Source: Myxococcaceae bacterium JPH2
GTDB taxonomy: Bacteria; Myxococcota; Myxococcia; Myxococcales; Myxococcaceae
Assembly (NCBI GenBank): GCA_016458225.1
Contig: JAEMGR010000039.1
Span: forward strand, 1 to 62,648
DNA: 62,648 nucleotides
Direction: 5' to 3'
Shown piece after piece: positions 1 to 9,333 of this stretch (within the stretch, counting starts at the first letter, position 1; each line of letters opens with the position of its first letter). The notes under the pieces are model-generated. The model did no database searches, was not told the DNA's origin, and was given only the letters and a program-made list of their open reading frames with translations. The position numbers were made by a program, and so were the translations under genes.

Positions 1-87
1 CGCGAATCCTGGCTCGCCGCGCATCAGGCGGGGCGCGCAGGACACGTGCCTGCTCCCCGGCACCGCCTCGACCTTTCGGAGTACTTC

Positions 88-1278
88 TTGAACAAGCGCA
101 GCTACTACTGGCCCCTGCTCCTTCTCCTCGCGGCCTGCAACTCCTCGGAGCCTGCTCCTTCGGAACCTGTCCCCTCCAAGTCCGGGACTGTCGTCGAGGG
201 ATGGCCGAGGGCGACCCCAGAGATCGAGACGCAGGTGGAGATCCTCACGTCCGGAGAGGTCATCGCGAGGGGGAAACAGTACGTCAACAGTCGCGATGCT
301 CGGGCCGCAGCCTATATCCGCAAGTACGACGCGCTGGGTGCTGAACTCAAACTGCCAACGGTTGGTGACCAACTGTATGCGTGCGGGTTCATGTCCGTCG
401 ACGCGCAGCAACGCTTGCTGACCGTCTTTACCGCCTTTGACAAAAGCACCTACATGACTGTTTGCCGTCACCTTACGAGCGATGGGAGCGACGATGCATC
501 GTTCGGTGATTCGGGGTGCCGCAAATTTACGGGCTTGCCGCTAGACCATGCCGTTGGAGTGCGTAGCCTTGCTTCAGGCGCCGTCCTCGCCGCCACGTCC
601 AGCGTCCTGCTCCAGGCGACACCCAGCGGTGAACTCGACCTCAACTTCGGGGTACAGGGCATCTACTTGGTCGAGCCTTCCTTTGGTCTGTCCTCGTTCG
701 CCGCCCAGTCCGACGGCCGGATTCTCGTGGCGTTGAGTAAAAACACAGCGCAGGGCACACCACGGAAGCTCATCCGGCTCACTTCTTCCGGGGTACTTGA
801 TCCGAGTTTCGCGAGCGCAGGGACCCTCCTTGATGTGGGCGGCACCATCTACATGAGTGCGGACAACGCCTTCTTCGTCCTCGATAGCGATAAGAGGTCC
901 CTCTCTCGGTATCTCGCCCAGGGGACGCCGGATGTGAGCTTCGGAACGAACGGGAAAGTAGACCTCGCCGCAACCGCGCAGACCGACGTGTCCGAACTCC
1001 AATCCACGGCCATCGCAGTGGATGCCGAGGGTCGAGTCTATTTCGCGGTAAACACCAACCCCGGCACTGCCGATAGCACCTCATACAGGGCTCTGATTGC
1101 TCGACTCCGAACCGATGGCACCCTCGACACGGATTTCGGCATCCACACCGAAATCGAGCATCACTTCTTGACTCTCGACGCCATCTCGATTGGCGCAGAC
1201 GGGAAGATACTGATCTCCGGCATTTGGACGGATGAGAACCGCCACGTGAATTGGGGCTTGGCACTGCTCTGGCCCTGA
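88..1278 (+). CDS. Delta-60 repeat (beta-propeller-like) lipoprotein
   Basis: Predicted 396-aa surface or periplasmic lipoprotein. I chose the TTG start at 88 because a GGAG lies just upstream and translation from there gives a compact signal peptide (MNKRSYYW, then a run of Leu) ending in the lipobox LLAAC. A GTG at 46 would only add a poor leader. The mature part carries several repeats with the core LDLNFG, LDPSFA, PDVSFG and LDTDFG, the signature of the delta-60 repeat family that is frequent in myxobacterial secreted proteins. Substrate or partner is unknown. It converges on the holA-holB operon, from which a strong hairpin separates it. Confidence 0.75.
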   Translation: MNKRSYYWPLLLLLAACNSSEPAPSEPVPSKSGTVVEGWPRATPEIETQVEILTSGEVIARGKQYVNSRDARAAAYIRKYDALGAELKLPTVGDQLYACGFMSVDAQQRLLTVFTAFDKSTYMTVCRHLTSDGSDDASFGDSGCRKFTGLPLDHAVGVRSLASGAVLAATSSVLLQATPSGELDLNFGVQGIYLVEPSFGLSSFAAQSDGRILVALSKNTAQGTPRKLIRLTSSGVLDPSFASAGTLLDVGGTIYMSADNAFFVLDSDKRSLSRYLAQGTPDVSFGTNGKVDLAATAQTDVSELQSTAIAVDAEGRVYFAVNTNPGTADSTSYRALIARLRTDGTLDTDFGIHTEIEHHFLTLDAISIGADGKILISGIWTDENRHVNWGLALLWP

Positions 1279-1292
1279 GGTCCTCCCCGTGA

Positions 1293-1333
1293 GCCCCACC
1301 CTTCGTGCCTCGTGACAGGCAATGGGGTGGGGC
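1293..1333. terminator. Bidirectional hairpin terminator between convergent genes
   Basis: GCCCCACCC at 1293-1301 pairs with GGGTGGGGC at 1325-1333, and a second stem (TGCCT/AGGCA) lies inside the loop. It sits between the converging lipoprotein and holA genes. No clear U-tract follows, as is common in high-GC genomes. Confidence 0.6.
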
Positions 1334-1372
1334 CCGGGGGCCGCTCGCGCACCGGGCTGCGGCTTCAACCCT

Positions 1373-2689
1373 TCAGGTCCGCTCGCAGACCGTCCAGAGC
1401 AGGCGCTCGATGACCAGGCGGCCGTTGCCGGAGGACTTGAGCGCCAGGTCCGCGTCCGCGCAGGCCACCACGGCATCGAGCAGCTCGCGGCGCTCGTAGC
1501 GCGCCGCCGCCTGCATGCCGAACGCAAGCGCCCACGCGTTGGGCATCTTGCGCTTGGTGGCCTTCAGCTCCGCTTCCAGCTTCGGGAGGATGCGGGCCTC
1601 CACGTCGCGGCCCGTGCGAGGCGGCGTGCCGCCCGCGTACTTTTCCAGCCACGCGTGGTTCTCCAGGAGCGACCGCACGATGGAGGCCACCGCCCCCAAC
1701 AACTGGAGCGCGTGCGTGCCCTGCCCCATCGCGTCCTCCGCGTAGGCCAGCGCCGCGTGCAGCTCTCGCTTCTGGAGGGCCTCGGTCAGCTCGAAGAACT
1801 CCTCCTCGCGCGCGTGATGCACCAGCAACGCCACGTCCGAGGCGTCGATGGTCGGGCCGTCGGCGTAGGTGGCCAGCTTCTCCAGCTCGGACTGGAGCAG
1901 GCGGATGTTGCCGCCGATGCGCTCCTTGAGCCCCTCCAGCGCTCCGGGCCCCAGCTTCTTCTTGAAGGGCGCCAGGAACTCGCGGGACAGCTCCGTGAGG
2001 TCCAGGTCCTTGTGGCGCGCGGCCACCTTGCGCTCGACCAGACGCCCCTTGTCCTGGGCGAACTTGAGCAGCGGGTTGCGCGAGTCCACGTCCGTGGCGG
2101 CCAGCACCAGCGCGTGCCCCGCGGGCACCCCCTTGTTCAAGAGGTCCAACAGCGCCGAGGCGTCACCTTCCGGCGCGCTGATCCGCTCCTCACGGCAGAA
2201 GGCCGCGGCCTCCTTCAGGAACGCGAGGTCCGCGTCCGCCAGCTCCACGTTGAGCTCGTCCTTCCACTGCTCCACCGTGGGCGCGCCCGCCGCGTTCGGA
2301 TCCAACTTCTCCACGCCCCAGCCCGCTCGCCCCGCCAGCGCGAGCAGCCGCCGCGCGCCTTCCTTGCGCTTGCCCGCCTTCCACGCCTCGCGCGCCTTGG
2401 CCAGCGCGTCGCCACGTCCCTTCTTGGGCGCGAGGAACTCCGGGTCGCGAACCAACACCACCTTGCGCCCGGGGAACAGCGGCAGGGTGGCCACCTCTTG
2501 CGCCACCTCGCGCGGCGAGGCCGCGTCCAGCGCCACCAGGTTGAGCCCCATGGCCGCATCTGGCACCAGCGCCTTGACGAGCTCGTCGGCGCCGCGACGC
2601 ACCAGGAACTCCTCGCCCCACAGGAGGTACAGCGGCCACACGCGGCCGTCCTTCACCTCCTTCAACACCTCGTCCATGTCCGCGCTCAC
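1373..2689 (-). CDS. holA: DNA polymerase III subunit delta
   Basis: Clamp-loader subunit that opens the beta sliding clamp. The 438-aa product begins with a region typical of HolA: PLYLLWGEEFLVRRGADEL near residues 19-37, then a degenerate AAA+ core and a C-terminal helical collar ending in ERLLWTVCE. It is about 100 residues longer than the usual HolA (around 340 aa). The extra length lies in a Lys/Ala-rich insertion near residues 85-150. The GTG start overlaps the stop of holB by 4 bp, so the two clamp-loader genes are translationally coupled with holB first. Identity is confident; the role of the insertion is unknown. Confidence 0.88.
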   Translation of the reverse strand: MSADMDEVLKEVKDGRVWPLYLLWGEEFLVRRGADELVKALVPDAAMGLNLVALDAASPREVAQEVATLPLFPGRKVVLVRDPEFLAPKKGRGDALAKAREAWKAGKRKEGARRLLALAGRAGWGVEKLDPNAAGAPTVEQWKDELNVELADADLAFLKEAAAFCREERISAPEGDASALLDLLNKGVPAGHALVLAATDVDSRNPLLKFAQDKGRLVERKVAARHKDLDLTELSREFLAPFKKKLGPGALEGLKERIGGNIRLLQSELEKLATYADGPTIDASDVALLVHHAREEEFFELTEALQKRELHAALAYAEDAMGQGTHALQLLGAVASIVRSLLENHAWLEKYAGGTPPRTGRDVEARILPKLEAELKATKRKMPNAWALAFGMQAAARYERRELLDAVVACADADLALKSSGNGRLVIERLLWTVCERT

Positions 2690-3717
2690 CGCGCCTCCAG
2701 GAACAGTTCGATGAGCATCCGCTCCAACTGGAGCCTCGGCGAGCCGTTGCGCGCGACGATGGCCGTCCGCGCCGACTCGAGCAGCGCGTGCCGACGGTGC
2801 AGCCCCGCCTCGGAAGTGCGCGCGGCCACCTCGCGCGCCAGGGACACCAGGTCCGCGTTGGCCAGGTGCTCACCGCCCGCCTTGGCCAGCGCCACGTCGC
2901 GCGTCCACAAGAGCAACAGGTCCAGCATGCCCTCCGCGTCGTCGCGCGAACCGCCGTGCGCGTCCGCGAACCGCAGGAGGGCTGGGATGTCGTCACCGCG
3001 CAGCGACTCGAAGGCGGTCACCCCGTCCTTGCGCTCCGCCAGCGCATCCAGGTCCAACGCGAGCGCGCGCCCAAGGCTGCCTCCCGACATCACCGCGGCC
3101 AGCCCCGCCGTCGCCGCGTCCAGCTTGCGCTCTTGCTGCACCCGCTGGGCGATGAGCGCCGCGGGCAGCGGTCCAAAGTGCACCTTGCTGCACCGGCTGC
3201 GGATGGTGGGCAGGAGCCGATCGATGGCGCTCGCCACCAGGATGAGCGTGGTGTCCGCGGGCGGCTCCTCCAGCGTCTTCAGGAAGGCGTTCTGCGCCTG
3301 CACGTTCATCGCCTGGGCGCTGACGATGAGGGCCACCTTGCGCCGCGACTCCAGGCCGCGCAACGCCACGCGCTCCTGGAGCTGGCGGATCTGCTCCACG
3401 CGAATCTCACGGCTCGGCGTGCCGGTGAAATCCGAGCGCCCCGCGAGTCCGCGCGACACGCGCTCGTCATCCGGCATGAGCCACGTCACGTCCGGGTGCA
3501 GTCCTCGGGCGATGCGCGTGCAACTACCGCACTCGCCACAGCCCACGTCGGGCCGCTCCGGGCACGTCAGGGCCATGGCCAACCCCACCGCGGCCCGCTC
3601 CTTCCCTACCCCTTCAGGCCCAGCGAACAAGCAGGCGTGATGCACCGCGCCCGCGCGCAGGGCCGCCTGGAGTGAATCAATCGCGCGGGGCTGTCCCAGC
3701 ACGGAGGCGAGCGTCAT
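2686..3717 (-). CDS. holB: DNA polymerase III subunit delta prime
   Basis: 343-aa AAA+ clamp-loader stator. The ATG at 3717 (MTLASVLGQPRAIDSL) matches the family N-terminus; an upstream in-frame start would add 15 unrelated residues. Visible motifs are a Walker A-like GPEGVGKE, a four-cysteine zinc module (CPERPDVGCGECGSC), the NAFLKTLEEPP segment and the SRC arginine-finger motif (TIRSRCSKVHF). HolB of many bacteria lacks a canonical P-loop; here it looks complete, which resembles DnaX-type sequences, but length and order fit HolB. First gene of the holB-holA operon, divergent from the MscS-like gene. Confidence 0.88.
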   Translation of the reverse strand: MTLASVLGQPRAIDSLQAALRAGAVHHACLFAGPEGVGKERAAVGLAMALTCPERPDVGCGECGSCTRIARGLHPDVTWLMPDDERVSRGLAGRSDFTGTPSREIRVEQIRQLQERVALRGLESRRKVALIVSAQAMNVQAQNAFLKTLEEPPADTTLILVASAIDRLLPTIRSRCSKVHFGPLPAALIAQRVQQERKLDAATAGLAAVMSGGSLGRALALDLDALAERKDGVTAFESLRGDDIPALLRFADAHGGSRDDAEGMLDLLLLWTRDVALAKAGGEHLANADLVSLAREVAARTSEAGLHRRHALLESARTAIVARNGSPRLQLERMLIELFLEAR

Positions 3718-3799
3718 GGGGGGGTGTATCCCCGCTCGCGCCGGACACGTCAACCGCCGCATTGACCTGGGCCTGGGGGGACGGTGAGATTCGCGTGAC

Positions 3800-5281
3800 T
3801 TGCTTCCCTTCCTTCAGAGCAATCTCTCCCTCGCGGTGGGGGCCGTGCTGGCCGTCCTCCTGCTGGGCGCCCTCGCGGCCACCTCCGACAAGGACCTGCG
3901 CCGGGACCTGCGGGGCGCGCTGCGGCTCATCATCGCCTTCGTGGTGCTGCGGCTGGCCGCGTGGGCGCTGCCGGACACCTCGCACAAGGCGGCGCTGAAG
4001 CTCGTGCGCGTGGCGTGGATGCTGATGTTCGCCTTTGGCGTCATCCGCGCCGGGGTGGGCATCGGGCTCAAGCTGTGGCGGCTGCGCTCTCCGGGCACCA
4101 CGCCGAAGATCCTCCGCGACGTCATCGACTTCACGCTCTACGCGCTGGCCGCGGTGCCCATCCTCCAGACGCAGCTCAACCTGGACCTGGCCGGGCTCGT
4201 CGCCACGTCCGCGGTGCTGTCGGTGGTCATCGGTCTGGCGCTCCAGGAGACGCTGGGCAACCTCTTCGCGGGCCTGTCGCTCCAGTTGGACCGCCCCTTC
4301 GAGGTGGGCGACATCGTCCACATCGGCGAGCACAGCGGTCGCGTGGTGCACCTGGGCTGGCGCTCCATCCGGATTGCCACCTTCCGGCGTGAGCTCATCA
4401 CCCTGCCCAACGGCATGGTGGCCAAGGAGAAGGTGAAGAACTACTCCCAGCGCCACGAGCCGGTGGGCGTGGACGTGTCGCTCGGGCTCTCGTACGACGC
4501 GCCGCCCAACCGCGTGAAGCAGGCGCTCGTGGAGGTGGCCCAGGAGATTCCGCACATCCTCGTGGAGCCTCCGCCCTTCGCGCGCACGGTGTCCTTCGAC
4601 GAGTCGTGCGTGCGCTACATGGTGCGCTTCTTCCTCTCGGACTTCACGCTGGCGGAGACCGTCAAGGAAGAGCTGCACACGCGGCTGTGGTACCGGCTGC
4701 GCCGCGACAGCATCGACATCCCGTTCCCCCAGCGCACCGTGCACGTGCGTCAGGAGACGCGGCGCCTGGAGCTGTCCGAGGAGACGGTTCACGAGCTGCT
4801 GCGCGCGGTGGACCTGTTCAGCCCGCTGGGCACCTCGGAGCTGGAGCGCCTGCGCCGCGAGGTGGCGGTGCGCCGCTTCGGCCGCGGCGAGCGGATCATC
4901 CAGGAGGGCGAGGAGGGCCGGACCTTCTACGTGGTGGGCTCCGGCGAAGTCAGCGTGCGCGCGGGCAAGGCGCAGGCGGAGGTCACCCGGCTGGGGCGCG
5001 GCAGCTACATCGGGGAGATGTCGCTGCTCACGGGCGAGAAGCGCGCCGCCACGGTGGTGGCGATGGAGGACTCGGTGCTGCTGGAGCTGGATCGGCCCAC
5101 CTTCGGGCGGCTCTTCTCCGAGCATCCGCAGCTCGCCGGGCAGCTGTCCCGCCTGCTGGCCCAGCGGCGCACCCAGCTTCGCGCCGTGGCCGAGGCGCAT
5201 GGCGCCAGCGTGGACCCCACCCCCGAGGCGGGCAGGATCCTGGGGCGGCTGCGGCAGATCTTCGGTCTCGCCCACGAGTAG
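3800..5281 (+). CDS. MscS-family mechanosensitive channel with C-terminal cyclic-nucleotide-binding domain
   Basis: 493-aa inner-membrane protein. Three or four hydrophobic segments fall within residues 8-160, followed by the MscS core: a glycine/alanine-rich pore helix (LVATSAVLSVVIGLALQETL) and the beta domain beginning FEVGDIVHIGEHSGRV. Residues of about 335-450 form a cNMP-binding domain with the phosphate-binding cassette IGEMSLLTGEKRAATVV. MscS channels normally open under membrane tension. The fusion suggests that cAMP or cGMP binding modulates or replaces mechanical gating, as proposed for bacterial cyclic-nucleotide-gated (bCNG) channels. The TTG at 3800 is the best available start, with GGTGAG 10-15 nt upstream; it is not certain. 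Confidence 0.85.
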   Translation: MLPFLQSNLSLAVGAVLAVLLLGALAATSDKDLRRDLRGALRLIIAFVVLRLAAWALPDTSHKAALKLVRVAWMLMFAFGVIRAGVGIGLKLWRLRSPGTTPKILRDVIDFTLYALAAVPILQTQLNLDLAGLVATSAVLSVVIGLALQETLGNLFAGLSLQLDRPFEVGDIVHIGEHSGRVVHLGWRSIRIATFRRELITLPNGMVAKEKVKNYSQRHEPVGVDVSLGLSYDAPPNRVKQALVEVAQEIPHILVEPPPFARTVSFDESCVRYMVRFFLSDFTLAETVKEELHTRLWYRLRRDSIDIPFPQRTVHVRQETRRLELSEETVHELLRAVDLFSPLGTSELERLRREVAVRRFGRGERIIQEGEEGRTFYVVGSGEVSVRAGKAQAEVTRLGRGSYIGEMSLLTGEKRAATVVAMEDSVLLELDRPTFGRLFSEHPQLAGQLSRLLAQRRTQLRAVAEAHGASVDPTPEAGRILGRLRQIFGLAHE

Positions 5282-5413
5282 GCTGTCCGCTTCTGGGAAT
5301 CGCTGTCCCGGGTCCGAGCGCTCCCCCCCCAGAAGCCCGCATCTCCCTGGACCCGCCCCGAGTCAGGCCGCGCGCGGGGAGCCTTGGCACGGCATTCGCT
5401 CTGTGGGACGGAC

Positions 5414-7819
5414 ATGGACACCCTTCGCCAGGACATTCGCTACGCGCTGCGCACCTTGTCGCGCACCCCCGGCTTCACCTTGGCCGCCGCCCTGACGTTG
5501 GCGCTCGCCATCGGGGCCAACACCGTCCTGTTCAGCGCCATCCATGCCGTGCTGATGCGCCCCCTGCCCTTCCCCCGCGCCGAGTCGCTGGTGCGCATCT
5601 GGGACACGCAGGAGGCCATCGAGCGCGCCTCCGTGTCCCAGCCCGAGCTGCTGGGGTGGCGCGAGCAGACGCATGCCTTCTCGCAGCTCGCCGCGTTTGA
5701 CCACGTGGACTACAACCGCCAGGGCATCGACACGCCGGAGCGGGTGCGGGGCGGTCGCGTCACGACCAACTTCTTCACGCTGCTCGCCGTGACGCCCTCG
5801 CTCGGCCGGGACTTCACGGAGGAGGACGCCCCGGCTGCCGCGCCCTCCTCGCGCGTCATGATCAGCCACGGCTTCTGGAAGCGCGCGATGAACGCGGCGC
5901 CGGACGTGGTGGGCCAGACGCTGGTGCTGGACGGGCGCAGCCACACGGTGGTGGGGGTGCTGCCCGAGTCCTTCTCCTTCCCGGAGTACACCGAGGACGT
6001 CGACGTGTGGGTGCCGCAGTGGATGGATCCGCAGCGGCACGGCATGCACCACCTGGCCGTGCTGGGACGCCTGGCTCCGGGACGCACGGTGGAGACGGCG
6101 AGCGCGGAGCTGGCGCGGGTGGCGGGCCCCATCTCGCACGTGAACGCCGGAGAGAAGCCCCATGGCGTGCGCGTGGTGTCGTGGCGCGAGTCGCTGGTGG
6201 AGGGCACGCGCCCGGTCCTCTGGACGCTCTGGGCCGCGGTGGGCTTCGTGCTCCTCATCGCCTGCGCGAACGTGGCCAACCTGATGCTGGTGCGCGCGCT
6301 CGGGCGGCAGCGCGATGGCGCCATCCGCGCCGCGCTCGGCGCTCCCCGTGCGCGGCAGGTGCAGCAAGCGCTGGTGGAGAGCGTCCTCCTCGCGTTGCTC
6401 GGTGGGGCCGTGGGCATGCTGCTCGTGCTCTGGGGCCTGGAGCTGGTGCGCACGCTCCTGCCGCCCAACATGATCCGCATGGCGCCGATGGAGCTGAGCG
6501 GCACGGCGCTCCTCTTCAGCTTCGGGCTGTCGGTGGGCACCGGCGTGCTCTTCGGGCTCGCGCCCGCGCTCTACATGTCCACGGTGGACGCGATGGGCGT
6601 CCTGCGGGGCTCCAGCCGCTCGGTGTCCGGCACCAGCAATCCGCTGCGCAGCGGGCTCGTGGCGGTGCAGCTCGCGCTGGCGCTGGTGCTGCTCGTGGGC
6701 ACGGTGCTCATGGTGCGCACGCTCGACAACGTCCAGCACGTGGACCTGGGCTTCGATCCGCACGGCGTGCTGACGGTGCGCCTGTCGCAGCCGCTGTCGC
6801 AGAGCCCCGAGGACCTCACCCGGCGCGCGGCCCTCTTCGAGCAGATGCGGCAGCGGCTCGCGACGCTGCCCGGGGTGGAGGCCGCGGGCTTCGTCAACGA
6901 CGCGCCGCTCGGAGGAAGCAACAGCAACGGAGACTTCGTCATCGACGGGCGGGGCGCGCCTCCGGAAGGCCAGCGCTGGCTCACCGAGCTGCGCGTGGCC
7001 ACCCCGGACTACTTCCGCGCCATGCGCATTGCCCTGCGGAGCGGGAGAACGTTCGAAAGCGGAGACATCTCGAGCTCGGCGCCCGTGGTCATCATCAACG
7101 AGTCGTTCGCGCGGCGGTACTTCCCGGGTGAGGAGCCGCTGGGCAAGCGGATCCGCGTGGACTGGACGGACGCGGAGCCCTACCGGGAGATCATCGGCGT
7201 GGTGGGCGACGTGCGCCACGAGCGCCTCACCGAGCCGGCCAAGCCCGAGTCCTACGTGCCGCTCACGCAGTTCCCATGGCCCACCATGACGCTGGTGCTG
7301 CGCACGCGCGGCGAGCCCACGACGATGCTGTCCTCGGTGCGCAACGAGGTTCGGGCCGTGGACAGCACCCTGCCCGTCCAGGACCTGCGCCCGTTCGATT
7401 CCCGACTGGAAAACGAGCTGCGACGTCCCATGGCCGTCACTCGACTCCTGGGGTGCTTCGCGCTGCTCGCGCTCGTGCTGGCCGGAGTGGGCGTCTACGG
7501 CGTCATGGCCTACGCGGTGAGTCAACGCACGCGGGAGCTGGGCATCCGGCTGGCGCTCGGAGAGCACCCCAGCTCGGTGCTGCGCCTCGTGCTCGGCCAG
7601 GGCATGCGCCTGACGCTCGTGGGCGTCGCCGTGGGCGTGGTGGCCGCGCTCGCGTGCACGCGCCTCATGGCGAGCATGCTGTACGGCGTGAACGCCAACG
7701 AGCCCTTCATCCTGGGCGGGGTGGCATTGACCCTGGCTTTTGTCGCGCTGCTGGCCAGCGGCGTGCCGGCGTGGCGCGCCAGCCGGGTGCCGCCCACGGT
7801 GGCCCTCCGCGCGGAGTAG
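5414..7819 (+). CDS. ADOP-type duplicated ABC transporter permease (MacB/FtsX superfamily)
   Basis: 801-aa permease of the large duplicated type often called ADOP (acidobacterial duplicated orphan permease). The ATG at 5414 starts MDTLRQDIRYALRTL, the usual opening of this family. After the first TM (LAAALTLALAIGANTVLFSAI) there is a MacB-like periplasmic domain, three TMs (about residues 265-400), a second periplasmic domain, and a final FtsX block whose ELGIRLALGE segment is the coupling helix region. No ATPase gene is adjacent, so it must use one encoded elsewhere. Probable role is mechanotransmission or export of an unknown peptide or lipid. Confidence 0.82.
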   Translation: MDTLRQDIRYALRTLSRTPGFTLAAALTLALAIGANTVLFSAIHAVLMRPLPFPRAESLVRIWDTQEAIERASVSQPELLGWREQTHAFSQLAAFDHVDYNRQGIDTPERVRGGRVTTNFFTLLAVTPSLGRDFTEEDAPAAAPSSRVMISHGFWKRAMNAAPDVVGQTLVLDGRSHTVVGVLPESFSFPEYTEDVDVWVPQWMDPQRHGMHHLAVLGRLAPGRTVETASAELARVAGPISHVNAGEKPHGVRVVSWRESLVEGTRPVLWTLWAAVGFVLLIACANVANLMLVRALGRQRDGAIRAALGAPRARQVQQALVESVLLALLGGAVGMLLVLWGLELVRTLLPPNMIRMAPMELSGTALLFSFGLSVGTGVLFGLAPALYMSTVDAMGVLRGSSRSVSGTSNPLRSGLVAVQLALALVLLVGTVLMVRTLDNVQHVDLGFDPHGVLTVRLSQPLSQSPEDLTRRAALFEQMRQRLATLPGVEAAGFVNDAPLGGSNSNGDFVIDGRGAPPEGQRWLTELRVATPDYFRAMRIALRSGRTFESGDISSSAPVVIINESFARRYFPGEEPLGKRIRVDWTDAEPYREIIGVVGDVRHERLTEPAKPESYVPLTQFPWPTMTLVLRTRGEPTTMLSSVRNEVRAVDSTLPVQDLRPFDSRLENELRRPMAVTRLLGCFALLALVLAGVGVYGVMAYAVSQRTRELGIRLALGEHPSSVLRLVLGQGMRLTLVGVAVGVVAALACTRLMASMLYGVNANEPFILGGVALTLAFVALLASGVPAWRASRVPPTVALRAE

Positions 7820-7922
7820 GCCTCGAGGCTCGTGCATGGTGGGAAACGCGTGACGCTCGCCACTGCACTCGCGGCACCTGCGACCCTTTGACGCCCAGCG
7901 TGGGAAGCGATTAAACGCTCCC

Positions 7923-8786
7923 ATGCACTGCGACTGGACCTTTCTTGTCCGAGCGAGCGCCGTCGTCGTTCCCGGCGTGCTGCTCATGGCGTTGCACGCA
8001 GCAAGCGCCGCGCCCCCGCAGGCGACCCCCGACACGCCCACGGGACTGGAGAAGCTGTCGCGAAGGCGCGTCTTCTTCGGACACCAGTCGGTGGGGGCCA
8101 ACATCCTCGAGGGCGTGGGCCGGCTCATGGCGCGTGGAGGGCCCGCCCCCAAGGTGCAGGAGGTGCGCGAGCCCACCGCCCCCGTCGCACCGGGCACGCT
8201 GGCGCACGCGATGCTCGGCCACAACGAGCAGCCCGAGTCCAAGCTCGCTGACTTCGAGCGGTACATGGACGACGGGATGGCGGCGCAGACGGACATCGCG
8301 CTCCTGAAGTTCTGTTACATCGACTTCAACGTGCGCACGGACGCGCGCGCGCTGTTCGCCCGCTACCGCGCGACGATGGACGGCCTGAAGGCGCGCCATC
8401 CGCAAGTCACCTTCGTGCACGTCACCGTGCCGCTCACCACCGTGCAATCGGGCGCGAAGGCGTGGCTCAAGGAGCTGATGGGCCGCTCCGTGTGGGGCGT
8501 GGGCGAGAACGTCACGCGCGAGGCGTTCAACACGCTGATGCGCCAGACGTATGCGGGCAAGGAGCCGCTGTTCGACCTGGCCGCGCTGGAGTCCACCCGA
8601 CCGGATGGAACACCGGAGACGTACGCGCTCAACGGCCGCGCGTATCCAGCGATGGTGCCCGCGTATTCGAACGACGGGGGCCACCTGAACGAGGTCGGGC
8701 AGGCGCGCCTGGCCACGGCCTTCATCGACTTCCTGGCGGCCTTGCCACCCGCCACGCGCACCACTCCCGCCCAGGCCGTGCCGTGA
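7923..8786 (+). CDS. Secreted SGNH/GDSL-like hydrolase
   Basis: 287-aa protein with an N-terminal signal peptide (VVVPGVLLMALHAASAA). The mature part opens with RRVFFGHQSVGANI, the motif of an SGNH subfamily in which the serine follows FGHQ, and ends with NDGGHLNEVGQ, matching the catalytic Asp/His block. Such enzymes act as esterases or as acyl-transferring partners on glycans. It is the first gene of a tight plus-strand run: only 4 bp separate it from the first hexapeptide acyltransferase. That suggests it trims or moves acyl groups on the product of this cluster. The substrate is inferred from context only. Confidence 0.7.
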   Translation: MHCDWTFLVRASAVVVPGVLLMALHAASAAPPQATPDTPTGLEKLSRRRVFFGHQSVGANILEGVGRLMARGGPAPKVQEVREPTAPVAPGTLAHAMLGHNEQPESKLADFERYMDDGMAAQTDIALLKFCYIDFNVRTDARALFARYRATMDGLKARHPQVTFVHVTVPLTTVQSGAKAWLKELMGRSVWGVGENVTREAFNTLMRQTYAGKEPLFDLAALESTRPDGTPETYALNGRAYPAMVPAYSNDGGHLNEVGQARLATAFIDFLAALPPATRTTPAQAVP

Positions 8787-8790
8787 CGCC

Positions 8791-9333
8791 ATGGGCACGA
8801 CCCTTCCGCTGAGGCGCGGGCTCGGAACACTCCTCGCCCGCCTGAAGCTTCACCGCTGCCGGGCGGTGGGACTCGCGCCCATCGTCCTGGGCCGGGTGTG
8901 GATCCACGGCGAGGGCGAGGTGGTGATCGGCAACCACGTGGTGCTCGATGGCCGCGTGGCGCCCATCGAGCTGCACGCGCAGCGCGGCGGCCGCATCGTG
9001 CTCGAGGACGACGTGGCCATCGAGGGGGGCAGCTCCCTGGAGGCGCAGTCGTGCATCACCGTGGGCGCGCACAGCCGACTGGGGACGTGGTGCAAGGTGA
9101 TGGACAACCAGTACCACCCGCTGCGGGGCAATCGTCACGAGCGCCCCGCCTCGGTGCCGCTCACGATTGAAGAAGGCGTGATGGTGGGCAGCCGCTCCAT
9201 CCTGTTGCCCGGGACCCACCTGCAGAAAGGCGCCCGGCTGGCACCCGGCACCGTTGTTTCTCGGCGCATTCCCTCGGGAGTCCGGGTGGGGGGGTCACCC
9301 GCCCGAGTGTTGCGCACGGAGGAGCCAGGATGA
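8791..9333 (+). CDS. Hexapeptide-repeat acyltransferase (left-handed beta helix) 1
   Basis: 180-aa cytosolic transferase of the WcaF/LbetaH class. Hexapeptide turns run from about residue 37 to 165, for example VVIGNHVVL, RIVLEDDVAIEGG, TVGAHSRLG and VMVGSRSILLPGTHLQKGA, closing with GSPARVLR as in many sugar O-acetyltransferases. The usual catalytic histidine region is seen at MDNQYHPL. The start lies 4 bp after the SGNH gene, and the stop overlaps the next acyltransferase by 4 bp (ATGA), indicating translational coupling. Probable acetyl- or acyl-CoA-dependent modification of a sugar; acceptor not determinable. Confidence 0.75.
   Translation: MGTTLPLRRGLGTLLARLKLHRCRAVGLAPIVLGRVWIHGEGEVVIGNHVVLDGRVAPIELHAQRGGRIVLEDDVAIEGGSSLEAQSCITVGAHSRLGTWCKVMDNQYHPLRGNRHERPASVPLTIEEGVMVGSRSILLPGTHLQKGARLAPGTVVSRRIPSGVRVGGSPARVLRTEEPG

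Noticed and set aside
1322..3640. Long plus-strand open frame (772 codons) opposite holA-holB
   Set aside because: Antisense shadow of two clear clamp-loader genes; Arg/Gly/Ala-rich composition without motifs, caused by high GC at third positions.
5363..8296. Minus-strand open frame of 977 codons
   Set aside because: Lies opposite the permease and SGNH hydrolase genes and reads as His/Arg/Gln-rich sequence with no domains.
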